Source: Tersicoccus sp. Bi-70 (GTDB lineage: Bacteria; Actinomycetota; Actinomycetes; Actinomycetales; Micrococcaceae). From it: a stretch of DNA of 64,000 bases. The position numbers and the translations under genes were made by a program. This document shows, piece by piece, positions 8,020 through 16,636 of the stretch. The first letter of the stretch is position 1, and each line of letters starts with the position of its first letter. The notes below the pieces were generated by a model. It did no database searches, was not told where the DNA came from, and saw nothing but the letters and a program-made list of their open reading frames with translations. The DNA lies in NCBI RefSeq assembly GCF_001968825.1, contig NZ_MIEU01000011.1:124001-188000 (forward strand), read 5' to 3'.

Positions 8020-9609
8020 TCAGCGGCTGGGCGTGAGGGTGCCCGCGTCGGGGTCCGGCGTCGCGCTCGAGGACACCGTGTCGTCGAACGGCAGGGCCTC
8101 CAGGTCCAGCCGGTCGTTGTCGTGCTGACCGGCGACGAGCTCGGCGGCCTCCTGCTCGGACTGCACGTTCGGCATCGAGCCGAGCATGGGCCGGCCGGCG
8201 GTCTCGGGCATCCGCCAGATGGCGATCAGGCCGAGCACGGAGAAGAACATGAGGTACCAGGCCGGCACCATGTCCTGCCCGGTCAGCTGGATCAGGCCCT
8301 GCACCAGCAGCGGCGTGGTGCCGCCGAAGATGGCGACGGCGAAGTTGTACGCCACGCCCATCGCTCCGTACCGGCTCGCCGTCGGGAACAGGGCCGGCAG
8401 CGAGGAGGCCAGGTTGGCCACGTACGGCATCACGCACAGCGCCACGAGGCACAGGCCGAGGATGGTGGACCACAGCTCGCCGACGGCCAGCAGGCTGAAC
8501 GCCGGGATCATGAGCACGATGGTCGCGATGGCCGCGGTGGCGAGCACCGGGCGGCGGCCGAACCGGTCGGAGAGCCGGCCGGTCCAGGGGATGCCGGCGG
8601 ACATCGCGATCAGCACGGGGATGGTCAGCACGGTGCCGTGCAGCGCGTCGTACCCGAGCGTGTCGGTCAGGTAGGTCGGCATGTACGAGGTCAGCGCGTA
8701 GCCGACGGTGTTGGCGGCGGCGACGAGGAACATCGCGATGGCCAGCTCGCGCCAGTGGGCGCGGACGATGCCGACGAGGCCGAGTCGCGGCTCGGCCGCG
8801 GCGTCACCCGACGAGGACGCGGCCGCCTCGGTCTTCTCACGCAGTGCCTGGCTGGCCTCGAACTGGGGGGACTCCTCGATCTTGAGGCGGAAGTACAGGC
8901 CGATGAGGCCGATCGGGCCGGCGATGAGGAACGGCCAGCGCCAGCCGCCGTCGAGCATGCCCTGCTCGCCCAGGGCGATCTGGAAGATCGACACGGTGGC
9001 CGCACCGACGGCGAAGCCGAGGTAGCTGCCCACGTCCAGGAGGGACGAGAGGAAGCCGCGGCGGCGGTCGGGGGCGTACTCGGTGACGAAGGTCGTCGCA
9101 CCGGCGTACTCGCCACCGGTGGAGAAGCCCTGGATCATGCGCATCAGCACGAGCAGGACGGGCGCGAGCACGCCGACCTGCTCGAACGAGGGCAGCAGGC
9201 CGATCACGAAGGTGCCGGCGGCCATCATCAGCATGGTCACCGCGAGGGTGCGCTGCCGCCCGATCTTGTCGCCGAGCGGGCCGAACACCAGACCGCCGAG
9301 GGGGCGCATCAGGAAGCTGACGGCGAAGGCGGCCAGGGAGGCGAGCAGCTGGGCGCCCGGATCCTCGGCCGGGAAGAACACCTGGCCCATGGTCACCGCG
9401 AGGTAGCCGTAGATGCCGAAGTCGTACCACTCCATGGCGTTGCCGACGACGGTGCCGCTGACGGCCTTGCGCAACTGGGGCGGGTCGACGACGTTGACGT
9501 CGGCGACGGTCAGCTCCCGGCGCCGGGCGCGACGGCGTCCGGCGCCGCTCTCGGCTGCGTGGTCGGGGCGATGGTCGGACTGCTGGGGACTGCTGGCTTC
9601 GGGCGGCAT
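8020..9609 (-). CDS. MHS-family MFS transporter (ProP/KgtP-like)
   Basis: This is a 529-residue, 12-helix proton symporter of the metabolite:H+ symporter branch of the major facilitator superfamily. Family signatures are clear: GNAMEWYDFGIYGY in helix 1, FLMRPLGGLVFGPLGDKIGRQ between helices 2 and 3, and QGFSTGGEYAGA in helix 4. Known relatives carry proline/betaine, 2-oxoglutarate, citrate or shikimate; the substrate here is not determined. A 45-residue polar N-terminus precedes helix 1 and a polar tail follows helix 12. The ATG at 9609 has GAGAGG in front; the open frame extends about 250 codons further without support. Confidence 0.88.
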   Translation of the reverse strand: MPPEASSPQQSDHRPDHAAESGAGRRRARRRELTVADVNVVDPPQLRKAVSGTVVGNAMEWYDFGIYGYLAVTMGQVFFPAEDPGAQLLASLAAFAVSFLMRPLGGLVFGPLGDKIGRQRTLAVTMLMMAAGTFVIGLLPSFEQVGVLAPVLLVLMRMIQGFSTGGEYAGATTFVTEYAPDRRRGFLSSLLDVGSYLGFAVGAATVSIFQIALGEQGMLDGGWRWPFLIAGPIGLIGLYFRLKIEESPQFEASQALREKTEAAASSSGDAAAEPRLGLVGIVRAHWRELAIAMFLVAAANTVGYALTSYMPTYLTDTLGYDALHGTVLTIPVLIAMSAGIPWTGRLSDRFGRRPVLATAAIATIVLMIPAFSLLAVGELWSTILGLCLVALCVMPYVANLASSLPALFPTASRYGAMGVAYNFAVAIFGGTTPLLVQGLIQLTGQDMVPAWYLMFFSVLGLIAIWRMPETAGRPMLGSMPNVQSEQEAAELVAGQHDNDRLDLEALPFDDTVSSSATPDPDAGTLTPSR

Positions 9610-9737
9610 GTTACCTCTCGGGTCGTTGACAAAACCCGTCGAGCCTACCGGGAGGTGGACCGGTCTCCTATTCGAGATGCGGACAGACCCGGTCCGTAGA
9701 CCCGTGCTGGCGCGGATCAGATCGTGTCGCCGTCCCC

Positions 9738-9743
9738 TACGCT
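9738..9743 (+). promoter_or_regulatory. Putative -10 of a leaderless promoter
   Basis: TACGCT ends six bases before the ATG at 9750 and no ribosome-binding site is present. This fits a leaderless transcript; the -35 region is weak. Confidence 0.35.
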
Positions 9744-9749
9744 CGGGGC

Positions 9750-10190
9750 ATGGTGACACAGCCGGAGGGCGACCACACCCCCTCGGACGAACCCGCTGTC
9801 GACCGTCCGTTCCTCGAGCTGACCGGCGTCGTGCTCGACAGCGACGATCCCCCGGCGCTGGCGGACTTCTACCACCGGCTGCTGGGGTGGTCCTACGGCA
9901 GCCGCGAACCGGAATGGGTGACCCTGCGCTCCCCCTCCGGTGCCGGCCTGTCCTTCCAGTACGAGGCCCACTGGGTGCCGCCGGTCTGGCCCGCCGGCGA
10001 GGGCGATCCCGCCATGATGATCCACCTCGACATCGCGGTCCACGACCTCGACGCCGCCGTCGTCTTCGCCGAACGCACCGGGGCACGGGTCGCGGCGTTC
10101 CAGCCGCAGGAGGACGTCCGAGTGATGCTCGACCCGGCCGGTCACCCGTTCTGCCTGTTCCTCGACGAGCCGGAACCGGCGCCGGCGTGA
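9750..10190 (+). CDS. VOC-family (glyoxalase-like) protein
   Basis: This is a 146-residue protein of the vicinal-oxygen-chelate superfamily. After a 20-residue polar leader it shows the two beta-alpha-beta-beta-beta units typical of the fold: LTGVVLDSDDPPALADFYHRLLGW opens the first and IHLDIAVHDLDAAVVFAERTGA the second. The ending DPAGHPFCLFL is characteristic of the Glyoxalase_6 group. Members include metal-dependent lyases, dioxygenases and drug-binding proteins, so only the fold can be named. It lies between the MHS transporter (divergent) and the DnaA-box-rich gap upstream of the disaccharide phosphorylase operon. Confidence 0.82.
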   Translation: MVTQPEGDHTPSDEPAVDRPFLELTGVVLDSDDPPALADFYHRLLGWSYGSREPEWVTLRSPSGAGLSFQYEAHWVPPVWPAGEGDPAMMIHLDIAVHDLDAAVVFAERTGARVAAFQPQEDVRVMLDPAGHPFCLFLDEPEPAPA

Positions 10191-10250
10191 GCCCGCGTGC
10201 AGGGGCGTCCCCCGGCCTCCGCGCGTCGTCAACAGGTTCCACACCGTCTG

Positions 10251-10402
10251 TTCTCCACAGGTTGTGCACGATGTGGACAACGTTCCGGGCCGGAACGGGG
10301 CGGATTCCGGTGTCGTGCGCCTGGATGGCGGCAGCGTCCCGATCCCGCTCGCCCATCGCTCTCGCGAATCACAGCCGTGTAAGTTCTCCACACTGTGGAC
10401 AA
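10251..10402. other. Distal DnaA-box cluster A
   Basis: The intergenic gap holds four good DnaA boxes: TTCTCCACA at 10251 and 10384, and TGTGGACAA at 10272 and 10394. A near match, TTGTGCACG, is at 10262. Two pairs (10262-10280 and 10384-10402) are head-to-head with one spacer base, forming 19-bp palindromes. The cluster is about 25 kb from oriC and could titrate or rejuvenate DnaA, or control the adjacent operon. Confidence 0.6.
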
Positions 10403-10454
10403 CTCCTGTGGGAAACTGCCGCCTCGATCGTCGCGAGCGCCGACGCGCGTGGAA

Positions 10455-10493
10455 CGTAAGCGCTTTCACCGGGCGTCAGCGCGCCTCTAGCAT
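10455..10493 (+). promoter_or_regulatory. pgmB-GH65 promoter with LacI-type operator
   Basis: GTAAGCGCTTTCAC (from 10456) is a near-perfect LacI/GalR- or cre-like operator centred on CG. It overlaps a -35-like TTCACC (10465-10470), followed after 17 bases by TAGCAT (10488-10493). Start codon GTG begins six bases later, so the message is probably leaderless. Repression by an unlinked LacI-family protein, relieved by sugar, is the natural reading. Confidence 0.65.
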
Positions 10494-10499
10494 GGTGCC

Positions 10500-11210
10500 G
10501 TGAACTGGAGCGACTTCGACGCCGTCCTGTTCGACCTCGACGGCGTCCTGACCCCGACCGCGCAGATCCACCGGACCGCGTGGGCCGAGATGTTCGACGC
10601 CTTCCTCGAGGGACGTGATCAGCCTCCGTTCTCGGACGCGGACTACTTCGCCCACGTGGACGGGCGTCCGCGTGCCGACGGCGTGCGCGCCTTCCTCGGC
10701 TCGCGCGGCATCACGCTGCCCGACGGCGATCCGGACGACCCGGAGGACGCGCCCACCGTCAACGGCCTGGGCAACCGCAAGAACGCCGCCTTCAACGCGG
10801 TGCTCGCCCGCGACGGCATCGCCCCCTATCCCGCGTCGGTGCAGCTGCTGGAGGCTCTGCGGAAGCGTGGCACCGCCCTCGCGGTCGTCTCCTCCTCCCG
10901 CAACGCCCGGCCCGTGCTCGACGCGGCCGGTATTGCCGGGGACTTCGCGTGCGTGGTCGACGGCCGGGTCGCGGACACGGAGCACCTAGCGGGCAAGCCC
11001 GCCCCGGACACCTTCCTGCGCGCCGCCGCGCTGCTCGGCGTCGACCCCACCCGCGCCGTCGTCGTGGAGGACGCCACGTCGGGCGTCGCCGCCGGACGGG
11101 CCGGGCACTTCGGACGCGTGATCGGCGTCGACCGCGGCGCCGGCGCGGACGCGCTGACCGACGCGGGTGCCGACGTCGTCGTGACCGAGCTGGACGAGGT
11201 GCTGCCGTGA
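10500..11210 (+). CDS. pgmB: HAD-family beta-phosphoglucomutase
   Basis: This 236-residue HAD-superfamily enzyme should convert beta-glucose 1-phosphate to glucose 6-phosphate in the cytoplasm. Motif I (LFDLDGVLTPT) supplies the nucleophile and acid/base aspartates, VVSSSRN is motif II, GKPAPDTF carries the motif III lysine, and VVVEDATSGVAAG carries the metal-binding aspartates. A helical cap domain lies between motifs I and II. The downstream GH65 phosphorylase starts within its stop codon (GTGA). Such phosphorylases release beta-glucose 1-phosphate, which supports the assignment strongly. An operator and promoter lie directly upstream. Confidence 0.88.
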   Translation: MNWSDFDAVLFDLDGVLTPTAQIHRTAWAEMFDAFLEGRDQPPFSDADYFAHVDGRPRADGVRAFLGSRGITLPDGDPDDPEDAPTVNGLGNRKNAAFNAVLARDGIAPYPASVQLLEALRKRGTALAVVSSSRNARPVLDAAGIAGDFACVVDGRVADTEHLAGKPAPDTFLRAAALLGVDPTRAVVVEDATSGVAAGRAGHFGRVIGVDRGAGADALTDAGADVVVTELDEVLP

Positions 11211-13783
11211 ACCCGGGGCACACGCGCGGCGTCGAGGACGGGGCGAACCCGTTCACCGACCCGCTGAACCGGGACCGCTTCCCGGCCGACCCGTGGCGGC
11301 TGACGGAGACCTGGCCCACCACGGCCGATCTGCCGCTCACGGAGACCCTCTTCGCCGTCGGCAACGGCTACCTGGGGATGCGGGACAACCCGCCCGAGGG
11401 CCGGGACGCGCACACGCACGGCACCTACATCAACGGTTTCCACGAGACGTGGCCCATCCGGCACGCCGAGTCCGCCTACGGCTTCGCGACCACCGGGCAG
11501 ACGATGGTCAACGTCCCGGACTCGAAGCTGATGAAGCTCTACGTGGACGACGAACCGCTGCTGCTCTCGGTCGCGGACCTGGAACACTACGAGCGGTCGC
11601 TGGACTTCCGCGACGGCGTCCTGCGGCGCAACCTCATCTGGCGCACACCGGCGGGCCAGCGCGTCATGGTCGAGTCGACCCGGATGATCTCGCTGGATCA
11701 GCGGCACCTGGCGGTGATGACGCTGAAGGTGACGATGCTCGACGGCGACGCCCCGGTGGCCGTCTCCTCGCAGATCCTCAACCGGCAGGACGGCGTCGAC
11801 GAGTATCACGTGGCGGCGGCCGCGATGGGCGAGGGGACGGACCCCCGCAAGGGTGCCCGGCTGCACACCCGGGTGCTCGAGCCGCGCGGGGACTGGGCCA
11901 GCGGGCGGCGGATGATCCTCGGCTACCAGTGCGCGTCGTCGAGGATGACGCTCGCGGTCGGCGCCGATCACCACATCGAGACCGAGAACGAGTTCGAGGA
12001 ACTCATCAGCACGGAGCCGGACCTGGGGAAGAAGGTCTACCGGATCCACGCCACCGCCGGCCGGCCGATCACCATCACCAAGGCCGTCGCCTACCACTCC
12101 TCGCGCGGCGTGCCGGTGCGGGAGCTGTTCGACCGCTGCCGCCGCACCCTGGACCGGTTCCGCGCCGACGGGGCCCAGGTCAGCCGCGACGCGCAGCGCG
12201 CGTGGCTGGACCGGTTCTGGGCGGACGCGGACGTGGAGGTGGAGAGCGACGGCGGGCCGGAGGGAGACAGCGACGCGACCCAGCAGGCCATCCGCTGGAA
12301 CCTGTTCCAACTGGCGCAGGCCTCCGCCCGCGCCGATCAGCTCGGCGTGCCGGCCAAGGGGGTGACGGGCTCCGGCTACGAGGGCCACTACTTCTGGGAC
12401 ACCGAGGTGTACGTCATCCCGTTCCTCTCGTACACCTGTCCCGGCCTGGCCCGGAACGCGCTCCGGTTCCGCGTCAACCAACTGGACAAGGCCCGCGAAC
12501 GCGCCCGGGAGCTCGCTCAGCGCGGCGCGCTCTACCCGTGGCGGACCATCAACGGCGAGGAGGCGTCCGCGTACTACGCCGCGGGCACCGCGCAGTACCA
12601 CATCGACGCGGACATCGCCTTTGCCGTCAGCCGCTATGTGGACACCACCGGGGACGTCGCGTTCATGCGCGTCAACGGCATCGACATCCTGGTCGAGACC
12701 GCCCGGATGTGGGAGGACCTCGGCTTCTGGCGGGAGAACGAGCACCGCGTCTTCAACATCCACGGGGTCACCGGCCCGGACGAGTACACCACCGTGGTCA
12801 ACAACAACCTGTTCACCAACGTGATGGCCCGGTACAACCTCGAGCGGGCGGCCGCGGCGGTGCGCACGCTGCGGCAGTCGGACACGGCCGCCTACGAGCG
12901 GATGGTGCACCGGCTCGATCTCGACCCCGCCGAGCCGGGGCGGTGGCTGGACTGCGCGGCGCACATGACCATCCCGTACGACGAGGAACTGGGCATCCAC
13001 CCGCAGGACGAGCACTTCCTCGACCGCGAACTGTGGGATCTGCCGGCCACCCCGGAGGACCGCCGGCCGCTGCTGCTGCACTACCACCCACTGGTGATCT
13101 ACCGGTTCCAGGTGCTCAAGCAGGCCGACGTCGTGCTCGCCATGTTCCTGCAGGGGCACCGCTTCACCGAGGCGCAGAAGAAGGCGAACTTCGACTACTA
13201 CGACCCGATCACCACGGGGGACTCGACCCTCTCCGCGGTGGTCCAGTCGATCATCGCCGCGGAGGTCGGCTACGAGCGGTCCGCGCTCGACTACTTCCTG
13301 CACGGCCTGTACGTGGACCTGGCCGACCTGCATCGGAACACCGTCGACGGCGTGCACATCGCCTCCGCCGGCGGGGTGTGGAACTGCCTGGTGTACGGGT
13401 TCGGCGGCATGATGGACCTGCGCGTGGGCCTGGGCTTCGACCCCCGGCTGCCGGAGTCCTGGTCGAAGCTGACCTTCCGGATCCGCCGGGTCGGGGTGCG
13501 GATGCGCGTCGAGGTCGAACAGGAGCAGCTCACCATCTCCATCGAGGAGGGGGCCGGTCCGGTGGACCTGACCGTCCGCGGGGAGCAGCTGCAGGTGACC
13601 GAGGACGTCCCGCTCGTCGTCGCGCTGAACGGGCAGGGGCCACGGCACGGACGTGGTCCGCGCACCCCGGTGCTCGGTGGCACGCGCGAGGACGGCTCGG
13701 TGATCACCGCCGCCCTGCCCACGGACACCGCTCCTCTGGAGCAGATCCGACCGAACGAGCGGCCGACCCCCGAACGCGCCTGA
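11207..13783 (+). CDS. GH65 alpha-disaccharide phosphorylase (maltose/trehalose/kojibiose type)
   Basis: This 858-residue protein belongs to glycoside hydrolase family 65, which uses phosphate to split alpha-linked glucose disaccharides into glucose and beta-glucose 1-phosphate. Visible signatures are LTETLFAVGNGYLGMRDN near the N-terminus, GYEGHYFWDTEVYVIPF, then the active-site region LYPWRTINGEEASAYYAAGTAQYHIDADIA (by position), and GGVWNCLVYGFGGM near the end. Family architecture is a beta-sandwich, an (alpha/alpha)6 barrel and a C-terminal sheet. The GTG start overlaps the pgmB stop, so the two are translationally coupled. Which disaccharide it prefers cannot be read from sequence. No transporter accompanies it, so the substrate may be internal. 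Confidence 0.88.
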   Translation: MNPGHTRGVEDGANPFTDPLNRDRFPADPWRLTETWPTTADLPLTETLFAVGNGYLGMRDNPPEGRDAHTHGTYINGFHETWPIRHAESAYGFATTGQTMVNVPDSKLMKLYVDDEPLLLSVADLEHYERSLDFRDGVLRRNLIWRTPAGQRVMVESTRMISLDQRHLAVMTLKVTMLDGDAPVAVSSQILNRQDGVDEYHVAAAAMGEGTDPRKGARLHTRVLEPRGDWASGRRMILGYQCASSRMTLAVGADHHIETENEFEELISTEPDLGKKVYRIHATAGRPITITKAVAYHSSRGVPVRELFDRCRRTLDRFRADGAQVSRDAQRAWLDRFWADADVEVESDGGPEGDSDATQQAIRWNLFQLAQASARADQLGVPAKGVTGSGYEGHYFWDTEVYVIPFLSYTCPGLARNALRFRVNQLDKARERARELAQRGALYPWRTINGEEASAYYAAGTAQYHIDADIAFAVSRYVDTTGDVAFMRVNGIDILVETARMWEDLGFWRENEHRVFNIHGVTGPDEYTTVVNNNLFTNVMARYNLERAAAAVRTLRQSDTAAYERMVHRLDLDPAEPGRWLDCAAHMTIPYDEELGIHPQDEHFLDRELWDLPATPEDRRPLLLHYHPLVIYRFQVLKQADVVLAMFLQGHRFTEAQKKANFDYYDPITTGDSTLSAVVQSIIAAEVGYERSALDYFLHGLYVDLADLHRNTVDGVHIASAGGVWNCLVYGFGGMMDLRVGLGFDPRLPESWSKLTFRIRRVGVRMRVEVEQEQLTISIEEGAGPVDLTVRGEQLQVTEDVPLVVALNGQGPRHGRGPRTPVLGGTREDGSVITAALPTDTAPLEQIRPNERPTPERA

Positions 13784-13789
13784 GGTCCG

Positions 13790-13924
13790 TCGTCCACACC
13801 TGTGGATAAACCTGTGGGCGTGTCGCGCACAGGCGTGGACAACGGCACACCGGCGGGGACACGGCGATCCGTACCGAATGACACCGCTGTGGTTTGTGCA
13901 CAGTGTGGACGGTCCTGTGGACAA
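13790..13924. other. Distal DnaA-box cluster B
   Basis: Directly after the GH65 stop lie TGTGGATAA (13801), TTGTGCACA (13894) and TGTGGACAA (13916). Weaker boxes are at 13790, 13834 and 13904. TCGTCCACA/TGTGGATAA form a head-to-head pair with a two-base spacer, and 13894-13912 forms one with a single-base spacer. No gene lies in this 235-base gap apart from the terminator hairpin. Confidence 0.6.
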
Positions 13925-13955
13925 CGACGACGGCGGTTCGAGCCGGGAACGCCGA

Positions 13956-13981
13956 ACGCCCCCGGCAGCAGCCGGGGGCGT
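13956..13981. terminator. Bidirectional terminator between GH65 and rhomboid genes
   Basis: An 11-bp perfect stem (ACGCCCCCGGC) with an AGCA loop sits between two convergent genes and could end transcription from both sides. There is no U-tract, as is common in high-G+C actinobacteria. Confidence 0.7.
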
Positions 13982-14018
13982 GGATGGATCTCGGATCGAT
14001 GGGTTCGAACCGGCGGAC

Positions 14019-14873
14019 TCAGGCGAGCCCGGGGGCGAGGGCCAGCCGGAGCAGGGTCAGGGCGACCAGCAGCACGAGTACGCCGGCCAGCCCGAGCCAA
14101 TGCACACGGGCGCGCCTGGGCCCGCGTGGCGCCCACACCAGCGGGACGGCCGCCAGTGCGCCGGTGAGCAGGCCGCCGAGGTGGGCCTGCCAGGAGATCG
14201 AGGTGTAGAAGAAACCGAGCGCCGCGTTGATGGCGAGCACGATCAGCAGGCCCTTCGTGTCCGCGCCGATGCGGCGCTGGATCACGAACAGGGCGCCGAA
14301 GAGGCCGAAGATGGCACCGGACGCGCCGACCACCAGGACCAGCGGATCGCTGAGCCAGAGCACGCCGACGCCGCCGCCGATCAGGGCCAGCCCGTAGACG
14401 GCGAGGAAGCGGGCGCGGCCGAGCGCCGGCTCGAGGGTCTGGCCGAGCGCCCACAGCGCGTACATGTTGAAGAGGATGTGGAGAAGCAGGCCCGGCGAGT
14501 GCAGGAACCCGCTGGTGATCATCCGCCACGGCTCGCTGGCCGTGAGCACGGGCGCGTACCCGAACTGATAGGTCAGGCCCGGGAGCAGGTACTGCAGGAG
14601 GAAGACGACGACGCAGACGCCGATCAGGCTCCACGTCACCACGGGCCGCCCCTCCCGCACCGCACCGCCGAAGGACGTGCGCGGGGTCGGGGTGGCGGCC
14701 GCCTGCTCGGCGACGCAGTCGACGCACTGGACACCGACGGCGGCGGGACGCTGGCACTGGGCGCATGCGGGTCGCCCGCAGCGCTGACAGCGCACGTACG
14801 ACACGGCGTCCGGGTGCCGAGGGCACCGCGGCTCCGTGTCGGTCCCGCCGACCGCCGGTTGTCCGAAGCTCAT
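14019..14873 (-). CDS. Rhomboid-family intramembrane serine protease with N-terminal zinc motif
   Basis: This 284-residue protein is a rhomboid protease cutting within membrane helices. Catalytic Ser185 lies in GASGAIFG and His231 in WQAHLGG; six hydrophobic helices run from about residue 78 to the end. Residues 17-53 contain seven cysteines and a histidine (C17, C29, C32, C37, C40, C50, C53), a B-box-like zinc-binding head often seen in actinobacterial rhomboids. The cyclophilin gene is 24 bases upstream on the same strand, so the two are probably co-transcribed. Substrates are unknown. Confidence 0.9.
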   Translation of the reverse strand: MSFGQPAVGGTDTEPRCPRHPDAVSYVRCQRCGRPACAQCQRPAAVGVQCVDCVAEQAAATPTPRTSFGGAVREGRPVVTWSLIGVCVVVFLLQYLLPGLTYQFGYAPVLTASEPWRMITSGFLHSPGLLLHILFNMYALWALGQTLEPALGRARFLAVYGLALIGGGVGVLWLSDPLVLVVGASGAIFGLFGALFVIQRRIGADTKGLLIVLAINAALGFFYTSISWQAHLGGLLTGALAAVPLVWAPRGPRRARVHWLGLAGVLVLLVALTLLRLALAPGLA

Positions 14874-14897
14874 CGTCGCGTCGTCCTCAGGCCGGAC

Positions 14898-15440
14898 TCA
14901 GACGTCCTCGACATCGATGCTGGTGATGCTGACGTCGTCGACCGGCTTGTCGCCCCGGTCCGTGGCCACGTTGTTGAGCTTGTCGACGACGGCACGGGAG
15001 TCCGCGTCGGTGACCTCACCGAAGATGGTGTGCTTGCCCTGCAGCCAGGTGGTGGGCACGGTGGTGATGAAGAACTGCGAGCCGTTGGTGCCGTGGCCGC
15101 CGCGCTTGCCCGCGTTCGCCATCGCCAGCTTGTAGGGCTGGGTGAAGTCGAGGTCGGGGGCGATCTCGTCGTCGAACTCGTAGCCGGGGCCGCCGACGCC
15201 GCGGCCGAGCGGGTCGCCACCCTGGATCATGAAGTCCTTGATGATGCGGTGGAAGATCACGCCGTCGTACAGCGGGTCGGTGGTCTTCTCGCCGGTGGCC
15301 GGGTGGGTCCACTCGCGCTTGCCGGTGGCCAGCTCGACGAAGTTCGCCACGGTCTTCGGGGCGTGGTTGCCGAAGAGCTCGACGACGATGTCGCCCTGGG
15401 TGGTGTGGATGGTCGCCTTCTGCGTTGCCTGTGCACTCAT
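14898..15440 (-). CDS. ppiA: Cyclophilin-type peptidyl-prolyl cis-trans isomerase
   Basis: This 180-residue cytoplasmic cyclophilin speeds proline isomerisation during folding. The catalytic core is intact: VIFHRIIKDFMIQGGDP with the active-site Arg, and NGSQFFITT. There is no signal peptide. I start at the ATG at 15440 (MSAQATQKATIHT); the frame runs about 78 codons further upstream but that part has no family similarity. It is followed by the rhomboid gene, and this pair next to the origin is common in Micrococcales. The divergent gene on its other side begins at 15601. Confidence 0.93.
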   Translation of the reverse strand: MSAQATQKATIHTTQGDIVVELFGNHAPKTVANFVELATGKREWTHPATGEKTTDPLYDGVIFHRIIKDFMIQGGDPLGRGVGGPGYEFDDEIAPDLDFTQPYKLAMANAGKRGGHGTNGSQFFITTVPTTWLQGKHTIFGEVTDADSRAVVDKLNNVATDRGDKPVDDVSITSIDVEDV

Positions 15441-15600
15441 GGGCCCGATTGTTCCATGCGGCACTGACAGGATCCCGGTCAGGACGGCTCTCACGGCCCC
15501 GTTCAGCGGACAGTGAAACGGCGTCCGCGGCCGATAGTGCGAGTCTGACGCGACCCCGTAGGCTAGGGGCGGACAACCACACCCTTTGACGGAGGTAGAT

Positions 15601-16323
15601 GTGAGCAAGAAGGTCAAATCCCCCGAGGGCGCCCTGGAGTGGGCGGTCTCCCGCGTGCAGGCGGGGATCGACACCGCCTCGCCCGCCGTCCAGAATGCTG
15701 CCCGCCGCGCGGGTCACGAGCTGGCCGACGGTGTCGCCACCCTGACGCCGAAGCTGCAGCACGGCCTCGACGCTGCCGGTCCGCGCATCTCCAAGGCCAT
15801 GGACAACGCCGGCCCCGCCCTGCAGAAGCAGCTGGACCGGGCGACCCCCGCGCTGAACACCGCGCGCGACAAGGTGGTCGACCAGTACATCCCGGCCGCG
15901 CAGCTGAAGATCGGCGACATCGCCGCGCAGGTGGCCAGGAAGCTGGGCGGCGTGGAGACGCCGGAGCAGCTCGACTTCATCGTGGCGAAGATCACCGGTG
16001 ACAAGAAGGCCGTCAAGAAGGCGCAGAAGGCCCTGGTCGACGCTGCCAAGACGACGTCGAAGAACGCCCGGCGCTCCAGCGGCAAGACGGGCAAGGGCTG
16101 GCTCGTCCTCGGCGCCATCACCGCCGCCGGCGTCGCGGGCTTCTCGGCCTGGCGCGCGTCCAAGCCGGTCGAGGACCCGTGGAAGACGCCGCAGCCGACC
16201 GCCCCGCGCGTGACCACCACGGTCTCCGGTGGCGACGGCAAGCACGTGGCGGACACCGCCCCGACGGCCCCGGCCGCGGGCGCGCAGGTGCCGCCGAGCA
16301 ACCCGAGCGCGCCGCAGGCGTGA
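15601..16323 (+). CDS. Hypothetical helical protein with one C-proximal membrane segment
   Basis: I do not recognise a function. The protein has 240 residues. Its first 150 are amphipathic helices with repeated ATP/AGP turns (ASPAVQNAARRAG, LTPKLQHGLDAAGPRISKAMDNAGPALQKQ by position) that look like degenerate 20-residue repeats. A basic stretch precedes a hydrophobic segment (GWLVLGAITAAGVAGFSAW, about residues 165-183). A Pro/Thr-rich tail follows and should lie outside the membrane. GTG at 15601 is preceded by GGAGG at ideal spacing. A diverged second copy of its last 70 codons lies at 19334-19546, beyond the RloC-like gene. Confidence 0.75.
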   Translation: MSKKVKSPEGALEWAVSRVQAGIDTASPAVQNAARRAGHELADGVATLTPKLQHGLDAAGPRISKAMDNAGPALQKQLDRATPALNTARDKVVDQYIPAAQLKIGDIAAQVARKLGGVETPEQLDFIVAKITGDKKAVKKAQKALVDAAKTTSKNARRSSGKTGKGWLVLGAITAAGVAGFSAWRASKPVEDPWKTPQPTAPRVTTTVSGGDGKHVADTAPTAPAAGAQVPPSNPSAPQA

Positions 16324-16348
16324 CGCCGTAGCTCCAACGAGAAGGGCC
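16123..16348 (+). repeat. Direct repeat, copy A (3' end of the hypothetical gene)
   Basis: This block covers the membrane segment, tail and stop codon of the preceding gene plus the first arm of its terminator. It matches 19334-19570. In protein, 40 of the first 48 aligned residues are identical by hand count. Confidence 0.85.
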
Positions 16349-16378
16349 CGGTGACTATCACGGTCACCGGGCCCTTCT
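16340..16378 (+). terminator. Strong intrinsic terminator hairpin
   Basis: A 16-bp perfect stem (AGAAGGGCCCGGTGAC) with a seven-base loop lies 16 bases after the stop codon. The second copy of this region keeps only the first arm. Confidence 0.85.
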
Positions 16379-16636
16379 GTGTCTCCTGCGGCATCGGTCG
16401 CGCGTCGTACCATGACGAATGCGCGGTCGCGATGCACGGTCGAGAGTCCCTGCGGTCTCGGCTGGACCTTCGTGGTCCTGTCGGCGGAAGTGTGCCTGGA
16501 CTAGTCAGGGAAGCCACGAGCGCCCTGAAGGTGGCCGACAACGCCTTCGCGAAACCGTGAGCACCGTCCACTTCAGCACGTCCAGCAGCGTGCGCAGAGC
16601 CTTCCCCGGCAACGCCCTCCGACAGAACGAGACAGA

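Noticed and set aside
10826..13924. Open frame of 1032 codons on the minus strand
   Set aside because: It is antisense to the GH65 and pgmB genes, has low-complexity Val/Gly/Arg composition and no family motifs; such shadows are normal at this G+C.
16351..16560. 70-codon frame in front of the RloC-like gene
   Set aside because: It begins inside the terminator hairpin and has no ribosome site.
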